In this document: in pieces, positions 7,076-14,645 of the stretch | Layout of the letters: each line of letters opens with the position of its first letter | Numbering within the stretch: the first letter of the stretch is position 1 | Assembly (NCBI GenBank): GCA_945837185.1 | Contig: CAMAMZ010000043.1 | Span: 1 to 14,692 of the forward strand | Source of the DNA: an uncultured Bacteroidales bacterium | GTDB taxonomy: Bacteria > Bacteroidota > Bacteroidia > Bacteroidales > Bacteroidaceae | Length of the DNA stretch: 14,692 nt | Direction of reading: 5' to 3' | The notes under the pieces: generated by a model | The model's input: the letters and a program-made list of their open reading frames with translations, nothing else | The model's database searches: none | Told to the model about the DNA's origin: nothing | Translations under genes and position numbers: made by a program

Positions 7076-9235
7076 TTAGTTTTCCTTAGGTTGCAGCCAG
7101 CGCTGGAGCCAGTCAAAGAAGGTGCGCTGCCAAAGAATACCGTTCTGAGGCTTTAATACCCAATGATTCTCGTCGGGGAAGAGCAGCAACTGGGCGGGAA
7201 TACCCTTGAGGCGGGCAGCATTGAAAGCGCCAAAGCCTTGGTTGGCGTTGATGCGGTAGTCTTTCTCGCCATGGATGCACAGGATGGGGGTATCCCACTT
7301 GTCGACAAACTTGTGTGGACTGGCATCATAGGTGCGACGGGCATTGGCCGAACGGTCGGCATTCCAGTAAGCATCTTCATACTCCCAGTTGGAGAACCAT
7401 GCTTCTTCGGTGTCCGTATACATCGACTCCAAGTTGAAGGCACCGTCGTGTGCGATGAAGCATTTGAAACGTCCGTTGTGATGACCGGCAAGATAATAAA
7501 CGGAGAAGCCACCGAAACTGGCACCTACTGCTCCCATGCGGTTACGGTCAACATAGGGTAGGGAAGCGGCATCGTCGATGGCACTGAGATAGTCGTTCAT
7601 GCACTGCCCCGTCCAGTCACCGCTAATCTGTTCGTTCCATGCCGAACCAAAGCCTGGCAGACCACGACGGTTGGGTGCCACGATAATATAGCCATGGGCA
7701 GCCATGATCTGGAAGTTCCAACGATAGCTCCAGAACTGTGACACCGGACTCTGCGGACCGCCTTCACAGAACAGCAGGGTGGGATATTGTTTCGTTTCGT
7801 CAAAATGTGGGGGAAGAATAACCCATACGAGCATTTGCTTGCCATCGGTGGTTTTCACCCAGCGTTGGGTAACCTTTCCCAGTGTGAGCTGGTTGAAGAT
7901 ATGACTGTTCTCGTCGGTAAGTTGTACAACCTGCGGCTTCTTCTGCAGTGTGATACGATAGAGGTCGTCGGGATGCGACATGGAGTGGCGCGTAACAAGC
8001 AACTGGTCTGTAGAACCTAATGGCTGGATGCTGCCGTAGTCATAGCAACCGTCGGTGAGCTGTTTTACACGACCCTGCAAATCGGTTTGATACACATGCA
8101 CACAGGCGTGCCAGCAAGCCAGAAAATGAAGGGTACGGCTGTCTTTGCCCCAGCAAAAGGCATCGACATTGGTGTCGAGCGATTCGGTAACATAACGTTT
8201 CTCGCCTGTTGCGAGGTTGTAAACCAAAAGGCGGTTCCTGTCGCTCTCATAACCGTTGCGTGCCATGCTTTGCCAGGCTACATACTTGCCATCGGGTGAG
8301 AAACAAGGGTTCTGGTCGTAGCCCACATTGCAGTCGGCAGACTGGTTGTTCACAGCCTGTGATGCCATACTCTTGGTGGGGTTGATGGCTGGTTCTTGAT
8401 AGCCTTCCGGTTTGCAAAGGTTACGGGTGCTGCGGGTGGCCACATCATAGAGATAAATATCAGAGTCGGTAGAAATGGCATAGGCGCGTCCTTCCCGTTT
8501 GCGACAAGTATAGGCTATGAAACGTGAATCGGGGCTCCAGGCCAGTTGCTCAATCCCTCCAAAGGGTGCCATCGGACATTCGTAGGGTTCTCCTTGAAGC
8601 ATATCGTAGCCCTCTTGAATCTTTCCATCAACAACAGCGGCAAGGAAGGGATGAGATATCGACGTAACATAATGATCCCAATGGCGGTAGTTCAAATCAT
8701 TGATAACGAGGCCTGTGGTCAGTGGCAGGTCGTCGGGATTCTTTTGGATCGTACCGTGGTAGGGAAGTTCGCGGAGCAGGATGACCTGTTTGCCATCGGG
8801 CGAGAAACGGAATCCGCTTAGTGGCTCCTTGCCGAAAGAGAGCTGTTGTTTTTCGCTACCGTCGGCATTCATCTTCCATACTTGTCCTTTGAACAAATAG
8901 GCTATCTTGGTGCCGTTTTCTATCCATTCAGCATCCGTTTCGTTGCTTGCACTCGTAGTGAGGCAACGTTTGTTGCTGCCATCGGCGTTCATGACAAAGA
9001 GCATGTGGTGGCTCTTGTTGGCTTTTACACTATAGTAGGCAACCTGGTAGACAATACGTTTGCCATCAGGCGATGACTGGGCACCCACAATGCGCCCCAT
9101 CGCCCAAAGGGCTTCGGGAGTCATACGGTCGGAGCTAAGACGGATGTCGTTTTTGCCTATCATCGTTTGTGCTTGTGAAAAATTGCCGCCCAAAGAGAGA
9201 GCGGCAATCATGATAAGGGTCTTGAATGTATGCAT
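7076..9235 (-). CDS. dpp5: S9 serine peptidase, dipeptidyl peptidase 5-like
   Basis: An exported prolyl-oligopeptidase-family enzyme that probably removes dipeptides from the N-termini of oligopeptides. The 719-aa product has a signal peptide (about 1-23, ending FSQAQ), a beta-propeller (about 35-440) with repeated SPDGK/NADGS blade motifs, and a C-terminal alpha/beta-hydrolase domain (about 455-719). The catalytic triad reads Ser573 in GASFGG, Asp659 in HGEKDY and His691 in DENHW. The spacings (86 and 118 residues) nearly equal those of Porphyromonas gingivalis DPP5 (Ser542, Asp627, His659). The sequence after the nucleophile (SVYYLAGHH, NLESMYTDTEE) also resembles DPP5 rather than DPP4 or PtpA. 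P. gingivalis DPP5 favours Ala or hydrophobic residues at P1; whether this enzyme does is inferred. The location is probably periplasmic. The gene sits 8 nt after yidC and 14 nt before the MFS gene. Confidence 0.88.
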   Translation of the reverse strand: MHTFKTLIMIAALSLGGNFSQAQTMIGKNDIRLSSDRMTPEALWAMGRIVGAQSSPDGKRIVYQVAYYSVKANKSHHMLFVMNADGSNKRCLTTSASNETDAEWIENGTKIAYLFKGQVWKMNADGSEKQQLSFGKEPLSGFRFSPDGKQVILLRELPYHGTIQKNPDDLPLTTGLVINDLNYRHWDHYVTSISHPFLAAVVDGKIQEGYDMLQGEPYECPMAPFGGIEQLAWSPDSRFIAYTCRKREGRAYAISTDSDIYLYDVATRSTRNLCKPEGYQEPAINPTKSMASQAVNNQSADCNVGYDQNPCFSPDGKYVAWQSMARNGYESDRNRLLVYNLATGEKRYVTESLDTNVDAFCWGKDSRTLHFLACWHACVHVYQTDLQGRVKQLTDGCYDYGSIQPLGSTDQLLVTRHSMSHPDDLYRITLQKKPQVVQLTDENSHIFNQLTLGKVTQRWVKTTDGKQMLVWVILPPHFDETKQYPTLLFCEGGPQSPVSQFWSYRWNFQIMAAHGYIIVAPNRRGLPGFGSAWNEQISGDWTGQCMNDYLSAIDDAASLPYVDRNRMGAVGASFGGFSVYYLAGHHNGRFKCFIAHDGAFNLESMYTDTEEAWFSNWEYEDAYWNADRSANARRTYDASPHKFVDKWDTPILCIHGEKDYRINANQGFGAFNAARLKGIPAQLLLFPDENHWVLKPQNGILWQRTFFDWLQRWLQPKEN

Positions 9236-9243
9236 ATTCTTGA

Positions 9244-11136
9244 TTACTTTCTTCTCCTGCGTTCCATTTCTTCGCGTTGTTGTTGCAGCTTGGCCTGTTG
9301 CTCCTGCATAGCCTGCAGGCGTGCTGCCAGTCCGCGTAGCTTTTGAGGATTATTTTGGTTTTCCTTATAGCGGGCATCCAAGAGTGCAAGCAGTTTCTCG
9401 TCGTTGGTGGTCTTTCGCAATGCCCACATAATCAATGCCGAGAAGAAAAGACTGATGAAGTAATAGAAGTTCAGTCCTGAAGAATAGTCGTTGAAGATGA
9501 AGAAGAACATGACGGGCATGATATACATCATCCATTGCATCATCTTCATCTGCTCAGCCTGTTGTCCTACCATCTGGTCACGTTGCTGGCGCATGGTCAT
9601 CCAAGAGTACAGCACGTTGGAGATGCAGAACAGGATACAGGTAAGGGAGAGGTGGTCGCCAATGATGGGCAAACTATGGCTCCATTCTATAATGGGGTCG
9701 TAGGTCGACAAGTCGTCCATCCACAGGAAACTCTGGCCACGCAGCTGTATGGCGTTGGGCACAAAGTTGAACATGGCAATCCAGATAGGCATCTGAATGA
9801 GCATGGGCAGACAGCCAGACAGCGGACTCACGCCATACTTGGCATATTCGGCCATCATGGCTTGCTGTTTCTGCATTTGGTCTTCAGGCTTGTCGAACTT
9901 GGCAGTAGCTGCTTCCAACCGAGGTTTGAGCACACGCATCTTTGCACTACTCATATAACTCTTCTTGACCATAGGGAAGGTGATGAGCTTGAGCAGCAAA
10001 GTGATGAGAATCAATACTATACCCATTGGGAATATTTGCGATAGCCAGTCGAATACGTAGATGGTAAACCAGCGGTTGATGATGCGGAACAAAGGCCAGC
10101 CTAAGTATACCAAGCGTTGCAGTTCAAGATCTTTGCCAAAGGTGCTCTGCTCCTCTATGGTTTGCAGCAAACGGAAGTCGTTGGGACCGTAAAAGAATTC
10201 GAAATCTGTGGTTTGCTTGCCGGAGGGATCAAAGAATCCCTTCATTTTAGCGTGATAGCCTTTCAGATAGCCTTCTCCCTTCTCGTAAGGAATGGAAGTC
10301 ATCTTGGCATTGGCGGCAAAATCATTCCGGGCAATCATGACAGCCGAGAAGAACTGGTTCTTGAATGCCACCCAGTCAATGGGTTCTTCGATATTCTCAT
10401 CAATCTTCTCCGAGGTCTCGTTCAGATAGTCGGTACCACCTTCTGTGAAGTGGTAAGTAAGTGTAGCATAGCGGTTTTCAAAGCTAAAGCCCTTCTCCTG
10501 CTGCTTGCATCGTTCCTGCCAGTCAATATCGAGGGTATTGGTTTGTGGAGCAAAAAGGCCCTCCATGCCTACAGCCTGCAGTGAGGCGTGTAGCATATAG
10601 TCCTTACCCAAACGATAAGAGATGCGGAGATATTTTCCTGCACCGGCCTCTGCAGTAAGCACAACCGTTGAGTCGGTTTGCTCAGAAGGCTGGAAATACA
10701 AGTCTTTCGTGGAAATATTGCGTTCCTTGGCGGTGAGAATATAATTGAGCGACTGTTCACTACCGTTGAAGAGCACAACACCTTGTGTGCCTTTCATGTT
10801 GTCGGTATAAGACTTGATGTATACACGCTCCACCGTGGCACCTTTGGTGTTGAGGGTGAGCTCTAAAAAGTCGTTCTTCAATACCACGGGTTGTGGAGTT
10901 CCCTGCAGTGCCTTGTGGAAAAGGGCTGTCGTATCGCGCAAAGCCTGTGCCAGTTCCTCTTGCCCGCGTGCGGCAATACGTGCGGCATCGGCATCTTTCT
11001 TTTGTTGTGCCGCTGCTTCGCGCTCAATTTGCTCCTGTTGTGCTTTGATTTCCTCTTCTGAAGGTTGGTTCCACCAACTGAATCCAATCAGTACGGCGGC
11101 AATCAGCGTAAAGCCGATGATAGTGTTTTTATCCAT
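9244..11136 (-). CDS. yidC: Membrane protein insertase YidC
   Basis: Inserts and folds inner-membrane proteins, alone or with SecYEG. The 630-aa protein has the Gram-negative long form: an N-terminal membrane anchor (about 5-21), a charged helical linker rich in Glu, Gln and Ala (25-75), the periplasmic beta-domain (about 80-345) and the conserved five-helix insertase core (about 355-575). AKMRVLKP carries Arg401, equivalent to the groove arginine R366 of E. coli YidC, and GCLPMLIQMPIWIAMF (441-456) is a signature segment. The C-terminal tail (575-630) is a basic, Gln-rich coiled coil ending ERRRRK, suited to ribosome contact. I chose the ATG at 11136 rather than an upstream frame start at 11172, because MDKNTIIGF begins the anchor directly. 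This ATG overlaps the pyrG stop by 8 nt, so translation is probably coupled. Confidence 0.97.
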   Translation of the reverse strand: MDKNTIIGFTLIAAVLIGFSWWNQPSEEEIKAQQEQIEREAAAQQKKDADAARIAARGQEELAQALRDTTALFHKALQGTPQPVVLKNDFLELTLNTKGATVERVYIKSYTDNMKGTQGVVLFNGSEQSLNYILTAKERNISTKDLYFQPSEQTDSTVVLTAEAGAGKYLRISYRLGKDYMLHASLQAVGMEGLFAPQTNTLDIDWQERCKQQEKGFSFENRYATLTYHFTEGGTDYLNETSEKIDENIEEPIDWVAFKNQFFSAVMIARNDFAANAKMTSIPYEKGEGYLKGYHAKMKGFFDPSGKQTTDFEFFYGPNDFRLLQTIEEQSTFGKDLELQRLVYLGWPLFRIINRWFTIYVFDWLSQIFPMGIVLILITLLLKLITFPMVKKSYMSSAKMRVLKPRLEAATAKFDKPEDQMQKQQAMMAEYAKYGVSPLSGCLPMLIQMPIWIAMFNFVPNAIQLRGQSFLWMDDLSTYDPIIEWSHSLPIIGDHLSLTCILFCISNVLYSWMTMRQQRDQMVGQQAEQMKMMQWMMYIMPVMFFFIFNDYSSGLNFYYFISLFFSALIMWALRKTTNDEKLLALLDARYKENQNNPQKLRGLAARLQAMQEQQAKLQQQREEMERRRRK

Positions 11137-12745
11137 TTCGTTGTTGCTTGTGCATAATAGCGTGTTTAACAAAATCCAAGAACAGAGGGTGCGGTTTCAG
11201 CACGGTGCTCTGGTATTCAGGGTGGTATTGCGTTCCTATATACCACTGAAGTCCGGGTATTTCTACAACCTCCACCAAGTCGCTCTCCGGATTACGACCC
11301 ACACACATCATGCCTGCACGTTCAAAGGCAACGAGGAAGGAGTTGTTGAACTCATAACGATGGCGATGGCGCTCGCGGATGATTTGCTTATTATATATAT
11401 TGAACGCGCGCGAGCCTTGGCGAAGCACACATTCATATTGTCCGAGGCGCATGGTGCCACCCATGTGTGTGATATTCTTCTGTTCTTCCATGATGTCGAT
11501 GACGTTGTGTGGTGTCTTCTCGTCCATCTCACGGCTGTTGGCATCAGCATAGCCAAGAACGTTGCGGGCAAACTCTATCACCATCATCTGCATGCCCAAA
11601 CAAATGCCGAATGTAGGAATGTCGTGGGTGCGGGTATAGTGAGCCGCAACCATCTTCCCTTCAATACCTCTTTGGCCGAAGCCGGGGCATATAATGATGC
11701 CGTCTTGTCCGGCGAGCATTTCTGCCACATTGGCCTCTGTGAGGAGTTCCGAGTTGATATAGTTGAGTTCTACCTTATGGTCGTTGTAGATGCCTGCCTG
11801 CAAAAGGCTCTCGCGAATACTCTTGTAAGCATCTTGCAGGTCGTATTTGCCCACCAACCCGATGTTCACGGTTTCCTTGGCATTGCGTTTACGCTCGAGA
11901 AACTGGCGCCATGGGCCCAAGGAGGGTTTTTCGCCTATAGGTTCATTGGTCTTTCGGAGGATGGCTGTATCGAGGCCTTGATCCTGCATGTTCACAGGCA
12001 CATCATAGATGCTGGGGAGGTCTTCGCTCTGAATCACACAATCGAAGTCAACATTACAGAAGGCTGCCACCTTTTTGCGTACGGCATCGTCCAGATGGAG
12101 TTCTGTGCGCAGAATAAGGATATCGGGCTGAATACCCACACTCTGCAGTTCTTTCACACTGTGCTGGGTGGGTTTCGTCTTCAGTTCGCCTGCAGCTTTC
12201 AAGTAGGGTACATAGGTAAGATGAACGTTCACAGCGCGTGAGCCCAGTTCCCATTTCAACTGGCGGATAGCCTCCATAAAGGGAGCGCTCTCAATGTCGC
12301 CAATCGTGCCACCTATTTCAGTAATGACAAAATCATAGTGATATTTCTGGCCAAGCTGTTTGATGTTGCGCTTAATCTCGTCCGTAATATGGGGAACCAC
12401 TTGAATAGTCTTGCCCAAATAGTCGCCTCTGCGCTCCTTGTCGATGACGCTCTTGTAGATGCGTCCTGTGGTCATAGAGTTGGCCTTGGTGGTTTGAATA
12501 CCTGTGAATCGTTCGTAGTGCCCGAGGTCAAGGTCTGTTTCCATACCATCGGCTGTAACGTAGCATTCCCCATGTTCATAGGGGTTGAGGGTGCCGGGGT
12601 CGATGTTGATGTAGGGGTCGAACTTTTGGATGGTGATGTTGTAGCCTCTTGCTTGAAGAAGCTTTCCAATCGACGATGAGATAATTCCTTTTCCAAGCGA
12701 AGAAACCACACCGCCTGTCACGAAGATGTACTTTGTTTCTGCCAC
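11129..12745 (-). CDS. pyrG: CTP synthase
   Basis: Makes CTP from UTP, ATP and glutamine, the last step of pyrimidine nucleotide synthesis, as a cytoplasmic tetramer or filament. At 538 aa it is normal length (E. coli 545). The synthase domain (1-about 270) has the P-loop-like VTGGVVSSLGKG (9-20), the FDPYINIDPGT segment (42-52) and EIGGTIGDIES (143-153). The glutaminase domain (about 292-535) has the oxyanion glycine loop PGFGQRGIEGK (354-364), nucleophile Cys382 in GICLGMQ, and His508/Glu510 in QYHPEY. The start is GTG: an in-frame TAA lies five codons upstream and no ATG intervenes. It is first in the minus-strand block behind a good promoter. Its stop codon lies inside the first codons of yidC (shared ATGGATAA). 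Confidence 0.98.
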   Translation of the reverse strand: MAETKYIFVTGGVVSSLGKGIISSSIGKLLQARGYNITIQKFDPYINIDPGTLNPYEHGECYVTADGMETDLDLGHYERFTGIQTTKANSMTTGRIYKSVIDKERRGDYLGKTIQVVPHITDEIKRNIKQLGQKYHYDFVITEIGGTIGDIESAPFMEAIRQLKWELGSRAVNVHLTYVPYLKAAGELKTKPTQHSVKELQSVGIQPDILILRTELHLDDAVRKKVAAFCNVDFDCVIQSEDLPSIYDVPVNMQDQGLDTAILRKTNEPIGEKPSLGPWRQFLERKRNAKETVNIGLVGKYDLQDAYKSIRESLLQAGIYNDHKVELNYINSELLTEANVAEMLAGQDGIIICPGFGQRGIEGKMVAAHYTRTHDIPTFGICLGMQMMVIEFARNVLGYADANSREMDEKTPHNVIDIMEEQKNITHMGGTMRLGQYECVLRQGSRAFNIYNKQIIRERHRHRYEFNNSFLVAFERAGMMCVGRNPESDLVEVVEIPGLQWYIGTQYHPEYQSTVLKPHPLFLDFVKHAIMHKQQRNG

Positions 12746-12775
12746 GACTGTAATACTTTAATATATTTCAGTGTG

Positions 12776-12807
12776 CAAATATACAATAAAAATACGAAAC
12801 GTGCAAA
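12776..12807 (-). promoter_or_regulatory. Predicted promoter for pyrG block
   Basis: On the minus strand TTTG (12807-12804) and TATATTTG (12783-12776) are separated by exactly 20 bp, matching the Bacteroidota -33/-7 pattern. The predicted start of transcription lies a few bases further, giving a leader of roughly 25 nt to the pyrG GTG at 12745. No other strong promoter is evident down to 4131, so it may serve all five genes. Confidence 0.75.
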
Positions 12808-12915
12808 ATAAAGGCGTTTTCTTTGCTTCTTGTCACTTCTTCTTTGAGAAACGGCAGGATGGGTCGGTGTAAAAACAGAGAATTGTTACAGAAATAGCTA
12901 AAGAATGTTGTGGTT

Positions 12916-12947
12916 TTTGCCGAATACGTATTTTTATCGTAACTTTG
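12916..12947 (+). promoter_or_regulatory. Predicted promoter for the outer-membrane protein gene
   Basis: TTTG (12916-12919) and TAACTTTG (12940-12947) are separated by 20 bp, the same geometry as the pyrG promoter. Transcription should begin near 12952-12955, leaving a leader of about 90 nt before the ATG at 13043. Confidence 0.75.
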
Positions 12948-12951
12948 CAGA

Positions 12952-13019
12952 AGATAAACTGTGCGGTTTCGCATAGCGTAGAAACAGGTTTGGTGACGCT
13001 GCGTTTGGTAGTGTTATCT
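12952..13019 (+). promoter_or_regulatory. Candidate structured leader (three-way junction)
   Basis: Hand folding gives three adjoining stems with almost no unpaired bases between them. P1 pairs AGATAAACT (12952-12960) with AGTGTTATCT (13010-13019), nine pairs with one bulged G. P2 pairs GTGCG with CGCAT (12961-12974) around a GTTT loop. P3 pairs AGCGT (12975-12979) with ACGCT (12996-13000). P1 starts at the predicted transcription start, and the ATG follows 23 nt after the fold. I do not recognise a known riboswitch class. Chance folding is possible because P1 is A/T-rich. Confidence 0.4.
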
Positions 13020-13042
13020 GTGAATAGGAAAAAGATTGAAGG

Positions 13043-14428
13043 ATGTTACGATTCATACTGTTGCTAGGGATGATGGGAATGATGCTAACTGCCCATGGGC
13101 AGGTGGCTAAGAAGTCGGTGGCATTGAGACAGACAATGTTGCGTGCTATATCGACGGTTGAGAAGTACACCGATTCATTGGCGCTCTTCCGTCGTCAGCA
13201 GGATAGCCTTTCCCGTTATCTGCTGTTGCGCGACAGTCTTGTCCGAAGTGGCAAACTCCAGGACGGGCTCGACTCGTTGGGCAATCTTGTCAAGATTGCT
13301 CCGCATCTGGACATGAGGGATGGGAAACCGATGAAAAAGGCCATCAGCAACATCGCATGTAGCCCTCTGTTTCTGCCTCCTACATTCTATAAAAGGGTGC
13401 CTCACGGAGTGTTTGACCTGGAAGGTGACCTGACAGCGGTTGACCATGTATTGCTCAACCTTTATCTCCACAGGCCTGATTTAATAGGGCGTACAGAAAC
13501 GCAACTTACGCAGGCTGGCGATATTATTGAAGCTTTGACCATGAAGGTGGAGCAGGCAACCGACATCGTAGAGCATGTGGCGCCCAAACCTAAAGAAGCC
13601 CTGCCAGCACCTGTCGACCTGTTGGTGCTGAAACCAAACTTCTGGTCTTATTCGGGTGATTATTATTTGCAGTTTTTACAAAATTATATCTCTTCCAACT
13701 GGTATCAGGGTGGAGAGAGCAATTACTCCATGGTGGGCTCCATTACGCTCAATGCCAATTATAACAACAAGCAGAAGGTGAGATGGGACAACAAACTGGA
13801 AATGAAATTGGGATTACAGACGGCCAGGCAAGACACGGTGCACAGTTTGAAGGCTACCGAAAACTTGTTGCGTCTCACCAGTAAGTTGGGTTTGCAGGCC
13901 TCGAAAAAATGGTATTACACCTTGCAGATGATTGGCTACACGCAGATTATGCGCCAATGGAACAGTAATAGCGATGTGGTGACAACCGATTTTATGGGAC
14001 CGCTTAATGTGAATGTCTCTATCGGTATGGACTATAATATTGAAAGCAAGAAGGGCAAAGTAAAAGGCTCTGTGCATATTGCTCCCTTTGCCTATAATTT
14101 CCGTTATGTGAATCGGGCTGCTTTGGCAACGCGTTATGGTTTGGAGGCCGACAAGCGACAGTTGCATAACTATGGTTCGCAGTTCACGTTTGATATGACA
14201 TGGAAGATTGTCGACAATTTCAGTTGGAAAACGAGATATTATGCCTATACCACGTATGAACGGTCGGAAATGACATGGGAAAATACTTTCTCCTTTCGGT
14301 TCAGCAAGTGGATCTCGACCAATGTGTTTGTCTATCCCCGCTTCGACGACAGTAGGGCACGTGACGACCATTATGGCTATTTCCAATTAAAGGAATATGC
14401 GTCATTAGGTTTTTCCTATTCGTTCTAA
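13043..14428 (+). CDS. DUF3078-like outer-membrane beta-barrel protein
   Basis: A 461-aa exported protein of unknown function. Residues 1-19 form a signal peptide (Arg3, hydrophobic core, then AHG before Gln20). Residues about 28-75 are polar and helical with heptad-like Leu spacing, and 95-190 contain a conserved-looking segment with HRPDLIG. From about 195 the sequence alternates polar and hydrophobic residues in amphipathic strands, opening with NFWSYSGDYYLQFLQNYISS (199-218), then NWYQGGESNYS, and ending SLGFSYSF. A terminal Phe after alternating aromatics is the usual outer-membrane barrel signal. The NW-QGG-SN pattern is what I recall from DUF3078 proteins of Bacteroidota. No enzymatic motif is visible. 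It has its own promoter and possibly a structured leader. AGGA lies 13 nt before the ATG, too far for a standard ribosome-binding site. It is divergent from pyrG; no partner gene follows within the window. Confidence 0.85.
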   Translation: MLRFILLLGMMGMMLTAHGQVAKKSVALRQTMLRAISTVEKYTDSLALFRRQQDSLSRYLLLRDSLVRSGKLQDGLDSLGNLVKIAPHLDMRDGKPMKKAISNIACSPLFLPPTFYKRVPHGVFDLEGDLTAVDHVLLNLYLHRPDLIGRTETQLTQAGDIIEALTMKVEQATDIVEHVAPKPKEALPAPVDLLVLKPNFWSYSGDYYLQFLQNYISSNWYQGGESNYSMVGSITLNANYNNKQKVRWDNKLEMKLGLQTARQDTVHSLKATENLLRLTSKLGLQASKKWYYTLQMIGYTQIMRQWNSNSDVVTTDFMGPLNVNVSIGMDYNIESKKGKVKGSVHIAPFAYNFRYVNRAALATRYGLEADKRQLHNYGSQFTFDMTWKIVDNFSWKTRYYAYTTYERSEMTWENTFSFRFSKWISTNVFVYPRFDDSRARDDHYGYFQLKEYASLGFSYSF

Positions 14429-14451
14429 ATTTATCCCCCTCATCATACACT

Positions 14452-14519
14452 TTGACACAGTCTTGCGGAACAGATGGATCAGCCCGGGCTCTGCAAGTCC
14501 AGCATGATTACTGTGTCAA
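14452..14519. repeat. Nested inverted repeat
   Basis: Perfect 9-bp outer arms TTGACACAG (14452-14460) and CTGTGTCAA (14511-14519) enclose an inner 8-bp pairing of CTTGCGGA (14462-14469) with TCTGCAAG (14490-14497, one G-T pair), and a 10-bp palindrome AGCCCGGGCT (14481-14490). Neither strand has a T-run next to it, so it is not a standard terminator. It starts 23 nt after the stop of the outer-membrane protein gene. Confidence 0.6.
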
Positions 14520-14602
14520 CAAAAACAGGATGCTTTCGCGGTATGTGTCTATTGATGCAGTATGCCATTTGCAAAGCTGTCTATGGTTTCAGTGAATGAA
14601 GG

Positions 14603-14645
14603 AAAAAAGTGTTTGGTGAAATCAGGAAAAGACACCGCAAAACAC
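14603..14645 (-). terminator. Predicted minus-strand intrinsic terminator
   Basis: GTGTTTGGTG (14609-14618) pairs with CACC (14633-14636) and AAACAC (14640-14645), ten pairs with a 3-nt bulge and a 14-nt loop. On the minus strand the stem is followed at once by six Ts (14608-14603). The plus strand has no T-run on the far side, so it serves transcripts coming from the right edge. GC content of the stem is only moderate. Confidence 0.5.

Noticed and set aside
11137..11172. Upstream start for yidC
   Set aside because: The extra 12 residues are polar and lie inside pyrG; the ATG at 11136 begins directly at the family's conserved membrane anchor.
10814..12241. 475-codon plus-strand open frame opposite pyrG and yidC
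   Set aside because: It lies fully antisense to two strongly conserved genes, shows no recognisable domain and spans their junction; it is a by-product of their codon use.
14452..14519. Intrinsic terminator for the outer-membrane protein gene
   Set aside because: No T-run follows on either strand and the outer stem encloses a 50-nt interior, so it does not fit the usual form.
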